From Piper betle (taxonomy: Eukaryota > Streptophyta > Magnoliopsida > Piperales > Piperaceae), in assembly GCA_033002965.1 (NCBI GenBank), contig JAURVB010014824.1:112423-176422 (forward strand): DNA of 64,000 nt, in the 5' to 3' direction. The notes beneath the pieces were generated by a model, which was not told where the DNA came from, did no database searches, and saw only the letters and a program-made list of their open reading frames with translations. Below, in pieces: positions 10,601 to 22,540 of the stretch (positions are counted from its first letter, which is position 1; each line of letters begins with the position of its first letter). A program made the position numbers and the translations under genes.

Positions 10601-13395
10601 GTTCAAGATTGATTGCCTTCATTTTTCATGTCTTCTGTGAATTCTCCCCCTTTGTCTACTTCATTGAAATTGTCCCTCATCAAAAGATGATATTCAAAAG
10701 AGGGGTAGTAAGAATTCTTATCCATTACCAAATGTCTTTTAAACTTTTTTTTTTCAAATTTATAAATGAATTGCTTTCTATTTTTGTCAGAAAGTATGAT
10801 TGACGGGGAGCCAATTCTAAAATTACCACCAAAAACAATTTCTTTGGAGAAAGTGGAGTTCTCACCTAAGGAGCGAGATTTTTATACCAGGCTGGAGGCA
10901 GATTCACGCACTCAATTTAAGGTAAATGATGGATTGGAATGCATTTTGGTTGTCTGGAAAGGCTTACTTTTGTGAGTTGATGTATCATTCAGCTTTTCAA
11001 AACTTAGGATTTTGTGCAATTGAAGGGAATATTTATTAATTGACATAATTATCTATGACGGTCATATTTTGTGCCTTGGTATTATTTTGATAATGGCAAA
11101 GTGAAATATATCTTAATTGTGTGTTGTATATAATTTATATGTTGGAAATTTTGTTGAGTGTGCTTGCAATATCTTGACGGAAATATGGTTTGGATGATGA
11201 TTTTTATTTAAAAACATGATATAATCACAAGTAGGATGGGAATTCAATTACTCAAGCATTTAATGAGTAAAAGATAAGGAGAAGAGAGGAAGAATTTGGA
11301 AATAAAGATGAAGCCACGATAGAGTGAAAGAATTGAGGATCACATCACCATTTATGTGAGGGTTGTGCAGTGCATAACTTAAAAGGGTGGCGTGGTAGAA
11401 AATCCTGAGCATTAAAATATAAACACAGACAATTAATCAGGAGAGCACCTAGTGAGTCCATTGTACGACAATTTGTTTTTGATAGGTATTTTTGATTTTT
11501 TAAGTTAACTCATTTTTATTAGAGATTTATTTTTTGTTTAGGTTGACTGATCATTTTGGTAATACTATGAATTCATTTATTCTGTTACATTATGCATCTT
11601 CGTTATTTTACTTGTGCTCTAATCTTGATGAATGTATTTCTAGTGTTATGAGGCATTCATATGATTGGAACATTTTTAATTATGGTGTGTATGGTGCAGA
11701 AATATGCTGATGAAGGAACAGTTAAACAGAACTATGCAAATATATTGTTGCTTCTATTACGTCTTCGCCAGGCATGTGATCACCCTATTCTAGTTAAAGG
11801 GTTTCATTCTCACTCCACAGGGAAGATTCCTTGCTGACTGCAAAAGAATCTCCCAAGGGAAAAGCAGATCATCTTGTTAAGAATATTGGAAGCTTCCTCT
11901 GCAATCTGTGGTGCATGCAATGTAATGTCGCTAAATTTTTTTAATGCATGATTTTAGCATATGCTTAATTTTATTCTATTATTCTGTCATATTGATCTGG
12001 TGAGTTTTACTGATGAATCATTTTTTTGCAGGACATACCGGAAGATGCAATTGTCACTTTGTGCGGTCATGTATTTTGCTATCAGTGTGTTTCCGAGAGG
12101 CTAACTGGAGATGATAATTCCTGCCCTGCTGGTGATTGCAAAGGGCTACTGGGATCTGAATCTGTATTTTCTAAGAATGTTCTGGTTAGTTGTGCTTTTG
12201 ATAATCAAGAAAATAATGGTGCAAGCAATTCTGGAACTGTGGATGAGTTTTCCCTTGAGAATTATTCTGTGTCTTCGAAAATTAAAGCGGCAATGGAAAT
12301 TCTGCATTCAGTGTGTGGAACAGTGAACTCAAGCTCAGAGGTAATAGATGGATCTAGTGAAATTGCCTGTTATGAGGAGTGCTCTTCAGATTCACCGAAG
12401 GCTATGCATTCAACGGGATCTTTGCACAAAATCCCAGGAAAAGTTATTGCTTTTTCTCAGTGGACTGGTATGCTTGATTTGCTTGAGAAATCCCTAAAAA
12501 TTCTTCTATACAATACAGACGGTTTGACGGTACAATGACCCTCCCTTTAAGAGACAGGGCTGTTAAAGATTTTACTACAAAACCAGAGGTTGAATCCCAT
12601 TTCTGTATGCAAGCTTGTTATTGGAGTTGGTCTATTATATGTTTTTAATGTTAAAATGTTGCGTAATTTTATTTTCAGGTCATTGTCATGATCATGTCGC
12701 TGAAAGCTGGAAACCTTGGTCTGAACTTGATTTCTGCATGCCATGTTATTTTGCTGGATCTGTGGTGGAATCCGACGACCGAAGATCAAGCTGTTGATAG
12801 AGCACATCGAATCGGACAGATTCGCCCTGTCAATGTTTCACGATTAACTGTCAAAGACACTGTGGAAGATCGAATATTAGCTCTCCAGGTTTCTTTTCTT
12901 TTCTTTTCTTTCACAATGATTTTGATGCCACTTGCAAGCTAACTACTTGTGATATTTTTACTCATGTATCATATTTTTGAAGCTAGAAAATATTGATCCT
13001 ATAGTTTAGCAACCATTTGTGAGAGGTCCGATGTCACAACCGTTAAGACTTGTGAAAAAGTAGTGTTGGTTTTGATGTTTCTCCATTTTGAGTTCTACTA
13101 AATTTTATTTTTTTATTATTATTATTCTATTTCATTGTCTTTGCTTACACATTCCTGTTCTGGAACAAGGTAAGTCTGTTTGTTTGCTTTGGGTCATATG
13201 ATCATGATACCTGTGATGCACTGCTTATTGTAAAAGGTTTGAAGGTTTGCCCTAACGGGCCTATGGCTGGTGTTGCAGGAGGAGAAGAGGAAAATGGTAT
13301 CTTCGGCTTATGGGGAAGAAAAAGGGGGAGGCTCTGCATCGCGATTAACAGTGGAAGATCTGAGATACTTGTTTATGGGAGGGGGTAACGACTGA
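7685..13395 (+). CDS. CHR28: SNF2-family ATPase with inserted RING finger, CHR28/FRG (HLTF, Rad5/16) type; four frame breaks
   Basis: This is a nuclear DNA-dependent ATPase of the Rad5/16 class; Arabidopsis relatives (CHR27/CHR28, FRG) act in RNA-directed DNA methylation. The exons are 7654-7847 (ATG at 7685), 7909-8432, 8587-8661, 8847-8923, 9162-10056, 10791-10921, 11700-11921, 12032-12588, 12679-12888 and 13279-13395. They encode about 990 residues, the usual family length. Domains in order: an Asn/Ser/Gly-rich N-terminus; [15 protein letters not shown]; Walker A split over an intron (GLGKT, ~281); [16 protein letters not shown] box [11 protein letters not shown] (~488); CLSGTPMQN; a C3HC4 RING (CGACN…[10 protein letters not shown], ~690-740); [25 protein letters not shown]; and C-terminal [13 protein letters not shown]. 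The frame breaks at G run 8900-8904 (one base short), G run 11820-11822 (one short), G run 11857-11859 (one extra) and A run 12496-12500 (one short). All splice sites and the other codons are intact. It is either an assembly artefact or a young pseudogene. Confidence 0.85.
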
Positions 13396-16149
13396 CTTTT
13401 GGCTGCCATTTATTGTACAAAGAAGAGAAGCGAATATGAGAGGGGATTAATTAATTTATTAGGTGAGGATGAAGACACTTTTCTGTTAACCTTTCGATTC
13501 TATTGCGCTGACCACAAGGGTTGGGGTTAAAGTAGGTTCACGAAAATGGTAGCAAGTAGTGTACATCTTAGGAGCGAAGAAGCCAAGTTGGCCTAATTTT
13601 TGCTATTGTAAAGAGACACTTGGCATTTTGTAGTATATATATATATAAATGTGCACATAATTTTTTTTCACATATTTTCCCACAGAACTAACATTTTTGT
13701 GAAGTTCTTGATCTTCTGAAAGGTTTTATATTGGCACTCAGCCCGTTGTTTATTTATTTACTAGACGCTTAGCTCGCAAAATGCTCGATAATTTTTTACT
13801 CTGGTTATATATTTTGTTTATATCAATCTTTATATTGATTGATTTATTTAAATTTTCATATTAATTTATTGTATCTTAGAATAAAGTACGCATTAGTTAT
13901 TATTCATTAGTTAGTTCATTTAAGACTTTTTATTTATTTTAAATTTACCAAACTCAATATAAGACTTAATTCTTAGTGACGATAATTTCTATTATTATTT
14001 GATTCATAGAAAAGATAGAGCTGTAATTTAAAATATTTTTTGAATATGAATTTTGAAGGGTAATATTATAAAATAGTTATAATTAAGAATATAAAATAAA
14101 AGATAATATTAAATAAAGTTGCAATTTATACTATTCTTCTAAATAAGAAATTTAAAAGGTAATATTATAAAGAGAAGTTTTAGTAACTGCAGTCACCAAA
14201 GTCAAGATATCAGCAACTTGTGAGGCAAACCATCTATCTTTATAAATGACTTGTAATTTTTTTATAATTTAGACAAACTAATCTTCATCGTTCAATCATG
14301 TTTATAATCCAAGGGCCTATCAAATATTGTGCATAATAATATTTTTTATTATAAGATAATTATAATTATGAATATAAAATAAGAGGCCCAACACTCTGCA
14401 CCCCCCACCCCCTTCCCACATGATAAAATTAAAACCTTACTTTCTCATTAATCCTCAAACTATTTATACAAGAATGAGTCTTCACCTGAAAGGCTGTGAG
14501 ACACAAGACACAAGATACAAGACACAAGACAAAAGTAAGTTGATCAGAACATAAGAGTGACTAACTAACTCTGATTCGAACAACTTACAATATTTAATTG
14601 AACCAAACAAACTAAATGGCCGCGTAAATAGTAAATAAAGAATAATATTAGAAATTGTTAAAAGGGTATGCTGCGGCTACCGTATTAAAAGTCTTCCATT
14701 TTATATATTACATTATTATTATATAGACAGAGATTATAAGTAGAGAATAGATTATATATTTTTTGTGTTCAATGCTTTCTTAGTGTGTAATATGATGAGA
14801 CAACTATACATTTTTGGGGGAGAGCTTGTGGAGCGGTATCTTCAGCCACTTGTTAAGTCATATGCTTCCCTAAATTGTTGTCTTTGAGACATCTACCAAG
14901 GAATCAAAGCAAATTACCCAAGAAAATATTTCACTATGCAATATAAAATTTAAAATTATAGCCCCAAATATCATGCTTCTATATCACCCGAGACAAAGTA
15001 TCACCTGGTTTGTGTAGAATGGAAAATGAGTTTCTTGCAGGTTGAAAATTTTAAACCTAAATTAGAAACATTTCTAATGACATTTTCTTCACAAAAATTG
15101 TAGTAATAGATTTGACAAGAACAATTTTTCCTCTTGTGAAGAAACGTTTGGATGCCTCTTATACAGGCTTACTAATAATTTTGGAGGGTTTTGAGATAAT
15201 TATTTTTAATACAATAGGGAATGATTTTTAACTTCCTATAGCTGCTACAAAATTATTAGATTTATCAATTAATGATTATGAAAATTTTTAAAAAGGCATT
15301 CTTTTGCGTGGCTTGCTGGGCTACTCTACTGTAACATGCTTTTAGTTGTGGAACTCACCGGGCTTTTTAACAAAATAAGAGCCGGGTTAATTATTATTTT
15401 ATTTATTTATAGGCGTTTGGTTGTATTTTTTGTTCTTTTTTAGTAAAATGAAAAATAGGAGCAAAAAAAGGTGTGAAAGTGTTTGGTTAACGTTACATCG
15501 AAAAAGAAGCACAAGACGTATAAATAAAATAAAAATAAATAGATATTTTTTTGAGGTAATGATACGTCTTAGAGTTGATACTAAATGAATTTTAAAAATA
15601 GTTGGTTATATTCATCAATTTTTGCGATAATAGCTTATTCCATAAGTGGTTTAACTACAATCTATGTGTTTGGAGCATATTTACTTAATCTTGATAGATA
15701 TTATTTATTTTATCATTTATCCTATTTAAAATTAAATACTTGTTTTTCTATCTAGACTATTCCAACTAACTAACTTATTCCGCTTTATAACAATGGTTAA
15801 TGTTACATAAAAAATGAACCGTAAGAGGTATAAATAAAATAAAAATAAATAGATATTTTTTTGAGGTAACAATATATCTTAGAGTTGAAATTAAATAAAA
15901 TTCTTAATGATGGTTGTTATATTCACCAATTTTTATGATAATAGCTTATCTTACGACCGGTTTAACCGTATTTTATATATTTCGAATATATTTACTTACT
16001 TTTATTAGGCATTATTTATTTTATTATTTATCCTATTTAAAATTAAATACTTGTTTTCTAGTGAGTCTATTCCACTTCTCAACCCTAACCCTTTAAAATA
16101 ATATCATTAGATTCATTTTAATAAAAAAAAGGTTTATATTAGACACTCC
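13396..16149. other. Intergenic region between CHR28-like and APEM9-like genes
   Basis: The first ~300 bp are the presumed CHR28 3' UTR. The rest is AT-rich. Visible structure: a short degenerate ACACAAG repeat at about 14500-14535, a C-rich patch at 14400-14420, and the 300-bp direct repeat listed separately at 15481-16078. No ORF longer than about 60 codons carries a recognisable domain. Confidence 0.6.
15481..16078 (+). repeat. Two-copy direct repeat (~300 bp) upstream of the APEM9-like gene
   Basis: Two diverged copies, about 15481-15770 and 15791-16078, share blocks such as GGTATAAATAAAATAAAAAT, AGATATTTTTTTGAGGTAA, ATGATAATAGCTTAT and CCTATTTAAAATTAAATACT. They are separated by about 20 bp. 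There are no inverted ends and no ORFs. The second copy ends about 70 bp before the CT-rich 5' UTR, so it may contribute to the promoter. Confidence 0.7.
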
Positions 16150-16224
16150 CTCCCTCTTTGTCATCACAATCTATTGTCTCTTCGTTCCCTTCCTCTCTCG
16201 TTCTGACTCCGTCTCTCCTTTGAG
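16150..16224 (+). other. Probable non-coding first exon of the APEM9-like gene
   Basis: A CT-rich block (CCTCCCTCTTTG … CTCTCCTTTGAG) ends at a GT donor at 16224-16226. The next exon begins at 17094 (…TTTCAG|GTTCAGAGGGAG) and carries the ATG at 17106. The intervening intron contains a G10 run near 16301 and two (TA)n microsatellites. The start of the exon is inferred from base composition only. Confidence 0.5.
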
Positions 16225-16706
16225 GTATGTTTCAGACCAATTCTTTGTTTTCTTTATCAGTTTTATTGGCGGTTGGGGTAAGGAAGGGGTGGGGATGGCC
16301 GGGGGGGGGGTTTATGCTGTGGAGGGGGACTGCCTCGGGTGTTGTGTGGGGAAGGGAGGGGACTGCCGTAACCGGCTCGGCAATGATCTATTTGATTTGT
16401 GTGTTTTTTTTTGTTTGTCTCTTTAGAAGTTGCGCAATTCATGGTAGATTTCGTTCAATTCAATCGAACCAGGGGATGACTTTGATTGTTTCTGCGTAAA
16501 AGATGGGTTTCTTGATAGTGCTTTAGTAGTAGGATGTGTTATCTTCTAGTTTTACTAGGGCTACGTTTGGTTTACGTGAAAGAATTAGGAAATTTATGAA
16601 ATTTGTATATTTGAATTCAAGCTAAAAGCCTTGATCTTCCATTAAAATGTAGTTATTTATTAGAATATTTTATGATAAGATGTAAGACTGACTTTACTCT
16701 TAACTG

Positions 16707-16710
<4 letters not shown>

Positions 16711-16768
<58 letters not shown>
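16711..16768. repeat. (TA)29 microsatellite in APEM9 5' intron
   Basis: An uninterrupted run of TA dinucleotides. A shorter one lies at about 16995-17017 in the same intron. Confidence 0.95.
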
Positions 16769-16769
<1 letters not shown>

Positions 16770-16993
16770 CTCTTATCAATTGATAGGATAGCAGCTTAGC
16801 CCGTAGCCAACCTATGCCTGTACTTGAGGTCAAGCTCTCACCATGTCTATGTTTATGTGGTTGGTTTGTAGGTGCATAACATTTGAGAGCAAATAAATAA
16901 TAATGGTTCCACCACTCTCACCATCCTTCAAGCAACGTGGAAAGGTGGCTTCCGTCCCTCTTCCCTGTCATTCTTTTCATCAAATTTCCATAT

Positions 16994-17024
<31 letters not shown>

Positions 17025-17105
17025 TGTTAATCTCTTCGCCTGAATTTGTTTAATTTTATGATGCTGAAACTGTATCTTTGATGTCTCTTTCAGGTTCAGA
17101 GGGAG

Positions 17106-19932
17106 ATGACAATCTCGGGTTTTCCTAGATGGGAAGAAATTGAACTTGCAGAAAGGTTCATCAGATTTAAATCTAGTTACTACATGCATTTTGCTTATTT
17201 TCTTTCTTTTTTTATATAAATTTCTGTGTGTTATTAGCTTCCTGTAGACATTGTGTATGTATTAGAAGGATTACTCTTTCACAGCTGCAATATGTGTATT
17301 CCTGATGCTGACTGCTTTCGCAGAATTTTATTTGTAGTTGAAGTTCAATAATATTGCTAGCATTGTTCAATGCTTTCACCATAATATTTGTAGTTGAATG
17401 GAACTTATTTTTCTTTGCATTGCCTCCCTTGTAAAAATGACAAGGCATCTGCAGTCATGATGAATTTTTGGTTTCTTGTAATAATTTTGCGACAAGAAAT
17501 GTAGTCGCTTGTTTTGATGCAGTTGAGGGGGTGGAAGTTAGTTATTATTGTAGTGCGCTTTTGGATGTTTTACACTGACCTTTTGTGGCATAGAAATGCC
17601 ATCTTCATCGACGTAATTGACTTGGATGGCATCTCGTTTTTGTGACAGTTCCCTGCAATTATGTTCTCTGTCACCTCTCTGACATATTTGATAAGTTTTC
17701 ATAAGGGTCATTCTGTGAAGTTTGACAAGAAGTTGTCTTTGCAGGTACCTTATTTGTTGTATGTTTGAGGAAGCTTCAGATTTGTCTTCTTCAATTCTTC
17801 AACGTTTGCGTGAATCATGTGCAAGCAAATATGTGGAAGACCATGAATTGTATGATATGATGGACTCTGCCGGTATGGTCTTCATTCAATCCCTGAAACA
17901 GCTGAAAAGGTATGCAAATGTATTCTTCTTGCTTGTTTCTCCCCTCTATCCCTTTGTTTTCCTACATAGAAATGGTAGTTTCTTTATTGTCGTTTAAAAC
18001 CAATGTGGTCTCTTGGTGTGAATCTGCAAACATGTCAATTTTGTGATGTGTTCTTTGGCTGGTTGAAGCAATTATGGCAATATAAGTGAATTATTGTTAG
18101 TTCCCTTTTGTGCGAACATGTGGTGTTAATGGAATTGCCAACAAATTATATTCACTTGGATGGTGCCTGTAAATATATTGATATAGTTTCTTCTTGATGC
18201 ATCGCCTAAAGTTCCATGATTTGCATGGAAGAACATACATTCTTCCTGAAGGAAATTTGTGCCAATGCTTTTGAGGTTGTTGTTCTACCTGCAAGCATTC
18301 TCTCAAGCCTTATGCATGTATCTCAAATGCGGTTGGAATAGCTCATCTGATGCTAGTATTTATTCTGTGCAGAACAGAGAGAATTTTGATGAGCTTGCTG
18401 CTTTTTATCATCCTGTTGGAGCTATACCTGTTCACGTCCTCCTTATGGGGTACCTTGATTGTCTTTTCTACATTTCCATAGTCTTTTTTTTCATGGGGAG
18501 GGGCTAGATTTCCCTATTAGGCTATTAATAATTGATAGACCACTATGGAGGCCATAAAGATTGTTTTCTGATGATCTGATCCATTTTAAATTGTTTAACT
18601 AATTGAATAATATCTGCTCTCCTGAAGCATTATTACTGATACCATTCACCTACAAGTGCAACTTACGTGCTTGTGTTCCATCAAATGTGGCTGTAGAAGT
18701 TTCAGTTTATGCTGCATAATTTGGGCTTTTCATATGGTGAATAAATGCAATGTTGACCACTATTGGTGTTTATCCAGAGCCTGCTTTCAAATATCTGAAG
18801 GTTGTTTATCTGGTCTTCAGTCTACACTGGAAGAGTATATTTACAGTTGGAAACCTTCACCGATAAATTGTCGTATAATCATGTTGTGGATAAATTAAAT
18901 GGATGTTCTGCACCTTTTCCTTTAAGCATTGATGAATATTTGGAAGTTGCAGAGGCATATTCAGTAGTGCTTTTGGGAAATGTGTATGGAAATACTGATC
19001 ATGCTGCTTCTTGGATAGAGGCAGCCCATATTCCAGATGCAAGACGTCAGGTGAGATTTATATTTGATGTGAAATCGAAGAATTTTAGATTTTATTAATC
19101 TGACGTCTCATAGGAGAAGAATTTGGTCTTTGGAGTGACCTTACTCTAGTTGATCAAAATAGTGATGTGACTGTTGCAATTCAATTATGGTTATTTATAG
19201 ATAATTCAGCTAATGCAGTTATTCTAAATCGTTTTAATATTTAATAAATTAAAAGAATTTGGTGATTGTGCACCCTTTGTTAAGAAGTTATCTGGATATT
19301 TATATATTTTGAAGGATGTGCATTTGAAATCAGGAGTGAAAGTAATTCTGTTTGCTTCTTCAAACTTCTGGTTAATCTGGAAGAAAAGTTTCATGCGAAT
19401 TTGATGTACTTGTTTCAATAGGAACTATTGGATAAATTACGCGCATTGATAGCTTCAAAAGCGTCCAAACCAACTTCTGGGTTACCTGAGCATGAGGACA
19501 ATGCTGTATTTTCTGTTGCCAACAAAACATCCGTTGCAGGGAAAAGCCTGTCAGGGCCTTCAGTCCACTCAGTTTCTCTGAAGAAGACTAAACTTGGTCA
19601 ATTTATGGCATCAAAAGCTCGATTGTTGTTTTGGGCTTCGTTGACATTGTTTGTCCTCAATATTTTGCGGAAGAAAGGTTCCATTTTGAAGAGGTGAAAT
19701 TCTCAACCTCAACATGCATCAGTCAGTTGAGTTGACAAGGTCTACGTCCTTCACTTACAACATAAGTACATAGCTAATGCAAAAAAACGCTTTACCTCCT
19801 TTCAGGATTTTGGCTGGACAAGTATTGTATGCCAGAAAAGCTCTCCTTGACTTTTGGCGGTTGGCGTTTTCGGTTCAAGTGAACCCGTTGGCTGCAGTTC
19901 AACCTCTTCCACGCTCAAGTAGTGGAAGTTAA
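17106..19932 (+). CDS. APEM9: APEM9/DAYU-type peroxisomal membrane tether; two homopolymer frame breaks
   Basis: APEM9 is the plant functional counterpart of PEX26/Pex15: it anchors the PEX1-PEX6 ATPase at the peroxisome membrane for receptor recycling. The coding exons are 17106-17155, 17745-17909, 18373-18449, 18778-19050, 19422-19693 and 19806-19932 (TAA), about 321 residues. Seen in order: MTISGFPRWEEIELAERYL; the helical repeat region ICCMFEEASDLSSSILQRL; GAIPVHVLLMGACFQISEG; LSIDEYLEVAEAYSVVLLGN; a Ser/Lys-rich linker; one membrane segment LLFWASLTLFVLNIL; and a tail with LAFSVQVNPLAAVQPLPRSS. The frame breaks in T run 18384-18387 (one short) and A run 18851-18853 (one short). For the first break, an alternative donor at 17920 would also restore frame. 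Identification rests on remembered family features (the VNPLAAVQPLP tail and the membrane span), not on a search. Confidence 0.72.
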
Positions 19933-20240
19933 TCATAATGCACCAGTTCACAAAGATTGATCCAGTGTTTGGCTTCGGCATGCTACCAGGTAGGCACACA
20001 ACGAAAAAATTAGAAAGATTCTCACAAATTGAGTTGCTAAACCTTGGATTGGCGACAATGTTAGGGCGTGCATTGTGTATGTAATTACCAGTTTTGCTAA
20101 ATTCCAGTGACATGTTCTTACAATGAAATTAAAATATTTTCATTTTTGACGTGTTGAGGGGTGAAGCTCAAATTACAATTGCTTTTAAAAAGTGCAGGAA
20201 ATTGTATTAAAATTATAAGCCTAACTCTTTTATATATATA

Positions 20241-20270
20241 CTAGGTATGAACCCGTGCCATGCACGGGAT
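20241..20270 (-). mobile_element. Helitron-type 3' terminus
   Basis: Read on the - strand, a hairpin (CCCGTGC, 3-nt loop, GCACGGG) is followed 7 nt later by CTAG and then T. A short GC hairpin just before CTRR, inserted next to T, is the canonical Helitron 3' end. The element would extend to higher + coordinates; I could not identify its TC 5' end. No helicase sequence was seen, so it would be non-autonomous or a fragment. Confidence 0.55.
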
Positions 20271-20765
20271 ACTTTGAAATTTATTAAAATTATATATTAT
20301 TCATATTCAAAGTTAAATTAATTTATATAAATTACTACAGGTTTTACAGGACACCAAAAATCATCAAGACTAATAAACATGGAGAAACTATACAAATTTG
20401 TTGATTATTTTTAGTAGTTTTTGTTATTTGGGGAGTTTTATGGCTCGAAAAACTATACAATGGATTCCAAATTAAGGAACTTTTGGAGCCAAGCTGATCC
20501 TAATTTTTTCCAGTTAAAATAATTTGTTTTAACTTTGTATTAATAAAATTGATCACAATTATGAACAAATGGTTCAATGATAATCTACAGAGCATATAAG
20601 TTATCACTTTCCTTGGTTGAAGAAAGCTTGATCGACGTTGACATAGCGACGTAACTAAGTAGTATAAACAAGTATTTGCCCCATGAGGCATGCTCTATCA
20701 TTTTCTGTTTGATGTTTGGGATTGCTTTACTTTGCATAATATGCATACTCTACGTTTTGCACCAC

Positions 20766-20916
20766 TCTCTAAGTACAATTTGATAGTATGTGAACTTTAA
20801 TTATTTCATAAATGATAACTAGTTTAAAAACTCGAAACTCGTACAGTTTGATATGTATGTGAACTTTAATTATTTCATAAATGATAACTAGTTAAAAAAC
20901 TCGAAACTCGAACATG
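20766..20916 (+). repeat. Two-copy tandem duplication (~70 bp)
   Basis: The block TATGTGAACTTTAATTATTT … GATAACTAGTT … CTCGAAACTCG occurs twice in a row with few changes, which indicates a recent local duplication. It is non-coding. Confidence 0.8.
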
Positions 20917-21539
20917 ACTTGGTATATCATGGAAGGGAGTCAATTCCAAATCGACTTATATCTATTTATATTAAATTTTTAATAACGTGAATAAATATTA
21001 TATAAAATTATTATATATTACTATTTTGATATTTAAAATTAATACACAATGGCTTATATTCATTAAAAATGTTGATTTAACAATTATAAAAAAATATTTT
21101 GATATTTTTATGACATGACTCGATGAGTTAAATAGATTCATCGTGGAGTTGACTTGCAAGCTGCGAAGTAAAGTTGACTTGAAAAAAATTTTGAAATATT
21201 TTTTAAAACTATATAATGACACCGTCTTTGCTGGGCCATTTTGCTAAAATATGCAATTTAATACATAATAAAATTACACTTATTGGCTATGGACTTCTAG
21301 TTGCCGGTGGTTAACCAATCAACCAATTATTAGCTCTGTTAATTAGCTAAATTGAATTAACAAATGCATTATTTTAAGCAACATAATTTTTGTAGTTTAT
21401 TTATTTAAGACGTTTTTCTCTCACTTTTTGCATTTAGAAAATTCAAATAAAAGCCAGATATAATTAAGTCAACTTAAAAAATCGATTTTTTACATTTTAG
21501 GGCCCCATCGAACCTAACCCTACCTACCTAACAATGGGC

Positions 21540-21840
21540 AGATAGAAATGTTGGCGGTTAATAACAAATCAGATTCTGCCAAACTAGATCCAAGTCAACG
21601 CGGACATCACCTGCCAACGATCCACGTGCCCCATGACGTCACCCCATCTCCTCCACCTAGACCCCCACGCGTACGGCTCCCATTCCCTGGACGGCGCGTT
21701 TAGATATGTCGGACGCTCGGTCTGTTTGAACCGTTGACCTCCCCTTCCTACTCCCGATTAAATACTAACACATATATATATACATATGATATATATGATA
21801 TATGCATCAAACCTATCCTTTTTCTAATATATGTTGCATG
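21540..21840 (+). promoter_or_regulatory. Promoter-like block with G-box, TGACGTCA, CGCG and W-box motifs
   Basis: In otherwise AT-rich DNA, about 200 bp are GC-rich and packed with plant cis-motifs: CACGTG at 21623-21628, the palindrome TGACGTCA at 21634-21641 (bZIP/TGA site), ACGCGT at 21667-21672 and CGTTGACC (W-box) at 21732-21739. These are followed by TTAAATA and TA-rich sequence at 21755-21800 that could serve as a TATA region. No clear gene follows; the next feature is the duplicated segment at 21858-22540. Motif identity is direct; promoter function is inference. Confidence 0.4.
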
Positions 21841-21857
21841 ATCATTATATTGTAGCT

Positions 21858-22540
21858 ATAATATGTGTAGTATATGTATTCCAAAAATCTAAATATCTAA
21901 GCGTATACGTAGAAGAATCACACTTGTCATCTACGAATATTTTTATGTCGTCAACTCCACCCAACGAAACTCTGTTTTGCTGGGCAATTGCTGCTATTTC
22001 GTAGTTCAAACACATGTACGTCGACTGTAAAAAGATTGATTGATTGATGTGGTGGATATTATATGAGAAAGACAGTAGCGGTTCCTGGATATGGTACCGA
22101 CGAACGAGTCGTTCCTACTGTTGGTTTGGAAGCTTGAATGGGTGCTGTCAAAGTGGGGAAGGGAGTGACACTCGTTGTCTGTCGATGTTATAATATGTGT
22201 AGTATATGTATTCCGAAACATCCAAAAATCACACTTGTCATCTTCTCCATATCCCATTGTTTCATCTTTATCAACCACTTTTCCCGTGTTTTGACGAATA
22301 TTTTTATGTCGTCAACTGCACCCAACAAAAATCGGTTTTGCTGGGCAATTGCTGCTATTTCGTGGTTCAAACACATGTACGTCGGCTGTAGAAAGGTTGA
22401 TTGATTGATGTGGTGGATGTTATGTGAGAAAGACAGTAGCGGTTCCTGGATATGGTAACGACGAACGAGTCGTTTCTACTGTTGGTTTGGAAGCTTGAAT
22501 GGGTGCTGTCAAAGTGGCGAAGGAGTGAAACTTAGTTTGT
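21858..22540 (+). repeat. Tandemly duplicated ~340-bp segment with matching micro-ORFs
   Basis: Unit 1 (21858-22189) and unit 2 (22190-22540) both contain ATATGTGTAGTATATGTATTCC, CACACTTGTCATC, TTTTGCTGGGCAATTGCTGC and CTGTTGGTTTGGAAGCTTGA. Each has an ATG at the same place (21945 and 22306). Unit 2 encodes a 32-residue peptide (MSSTAPNKNRFCWAIAAISW…, stop at 22404). In unit 1 the Trp codon TGG is TAG, giving a 19-residue product. The units also align on the - strand (EIAAIAQQNR). I do not recognise a product on either strand. Confidence 0.6.

Noticed and set aside
22006..22278. 90-codon - strand ORF containing EIAAIAQQNR-like sequence
   Set aside because: It spans the boundary of the 340-bp tandem repeat and no family is recognised. 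The signal is fully explained by the duplication.
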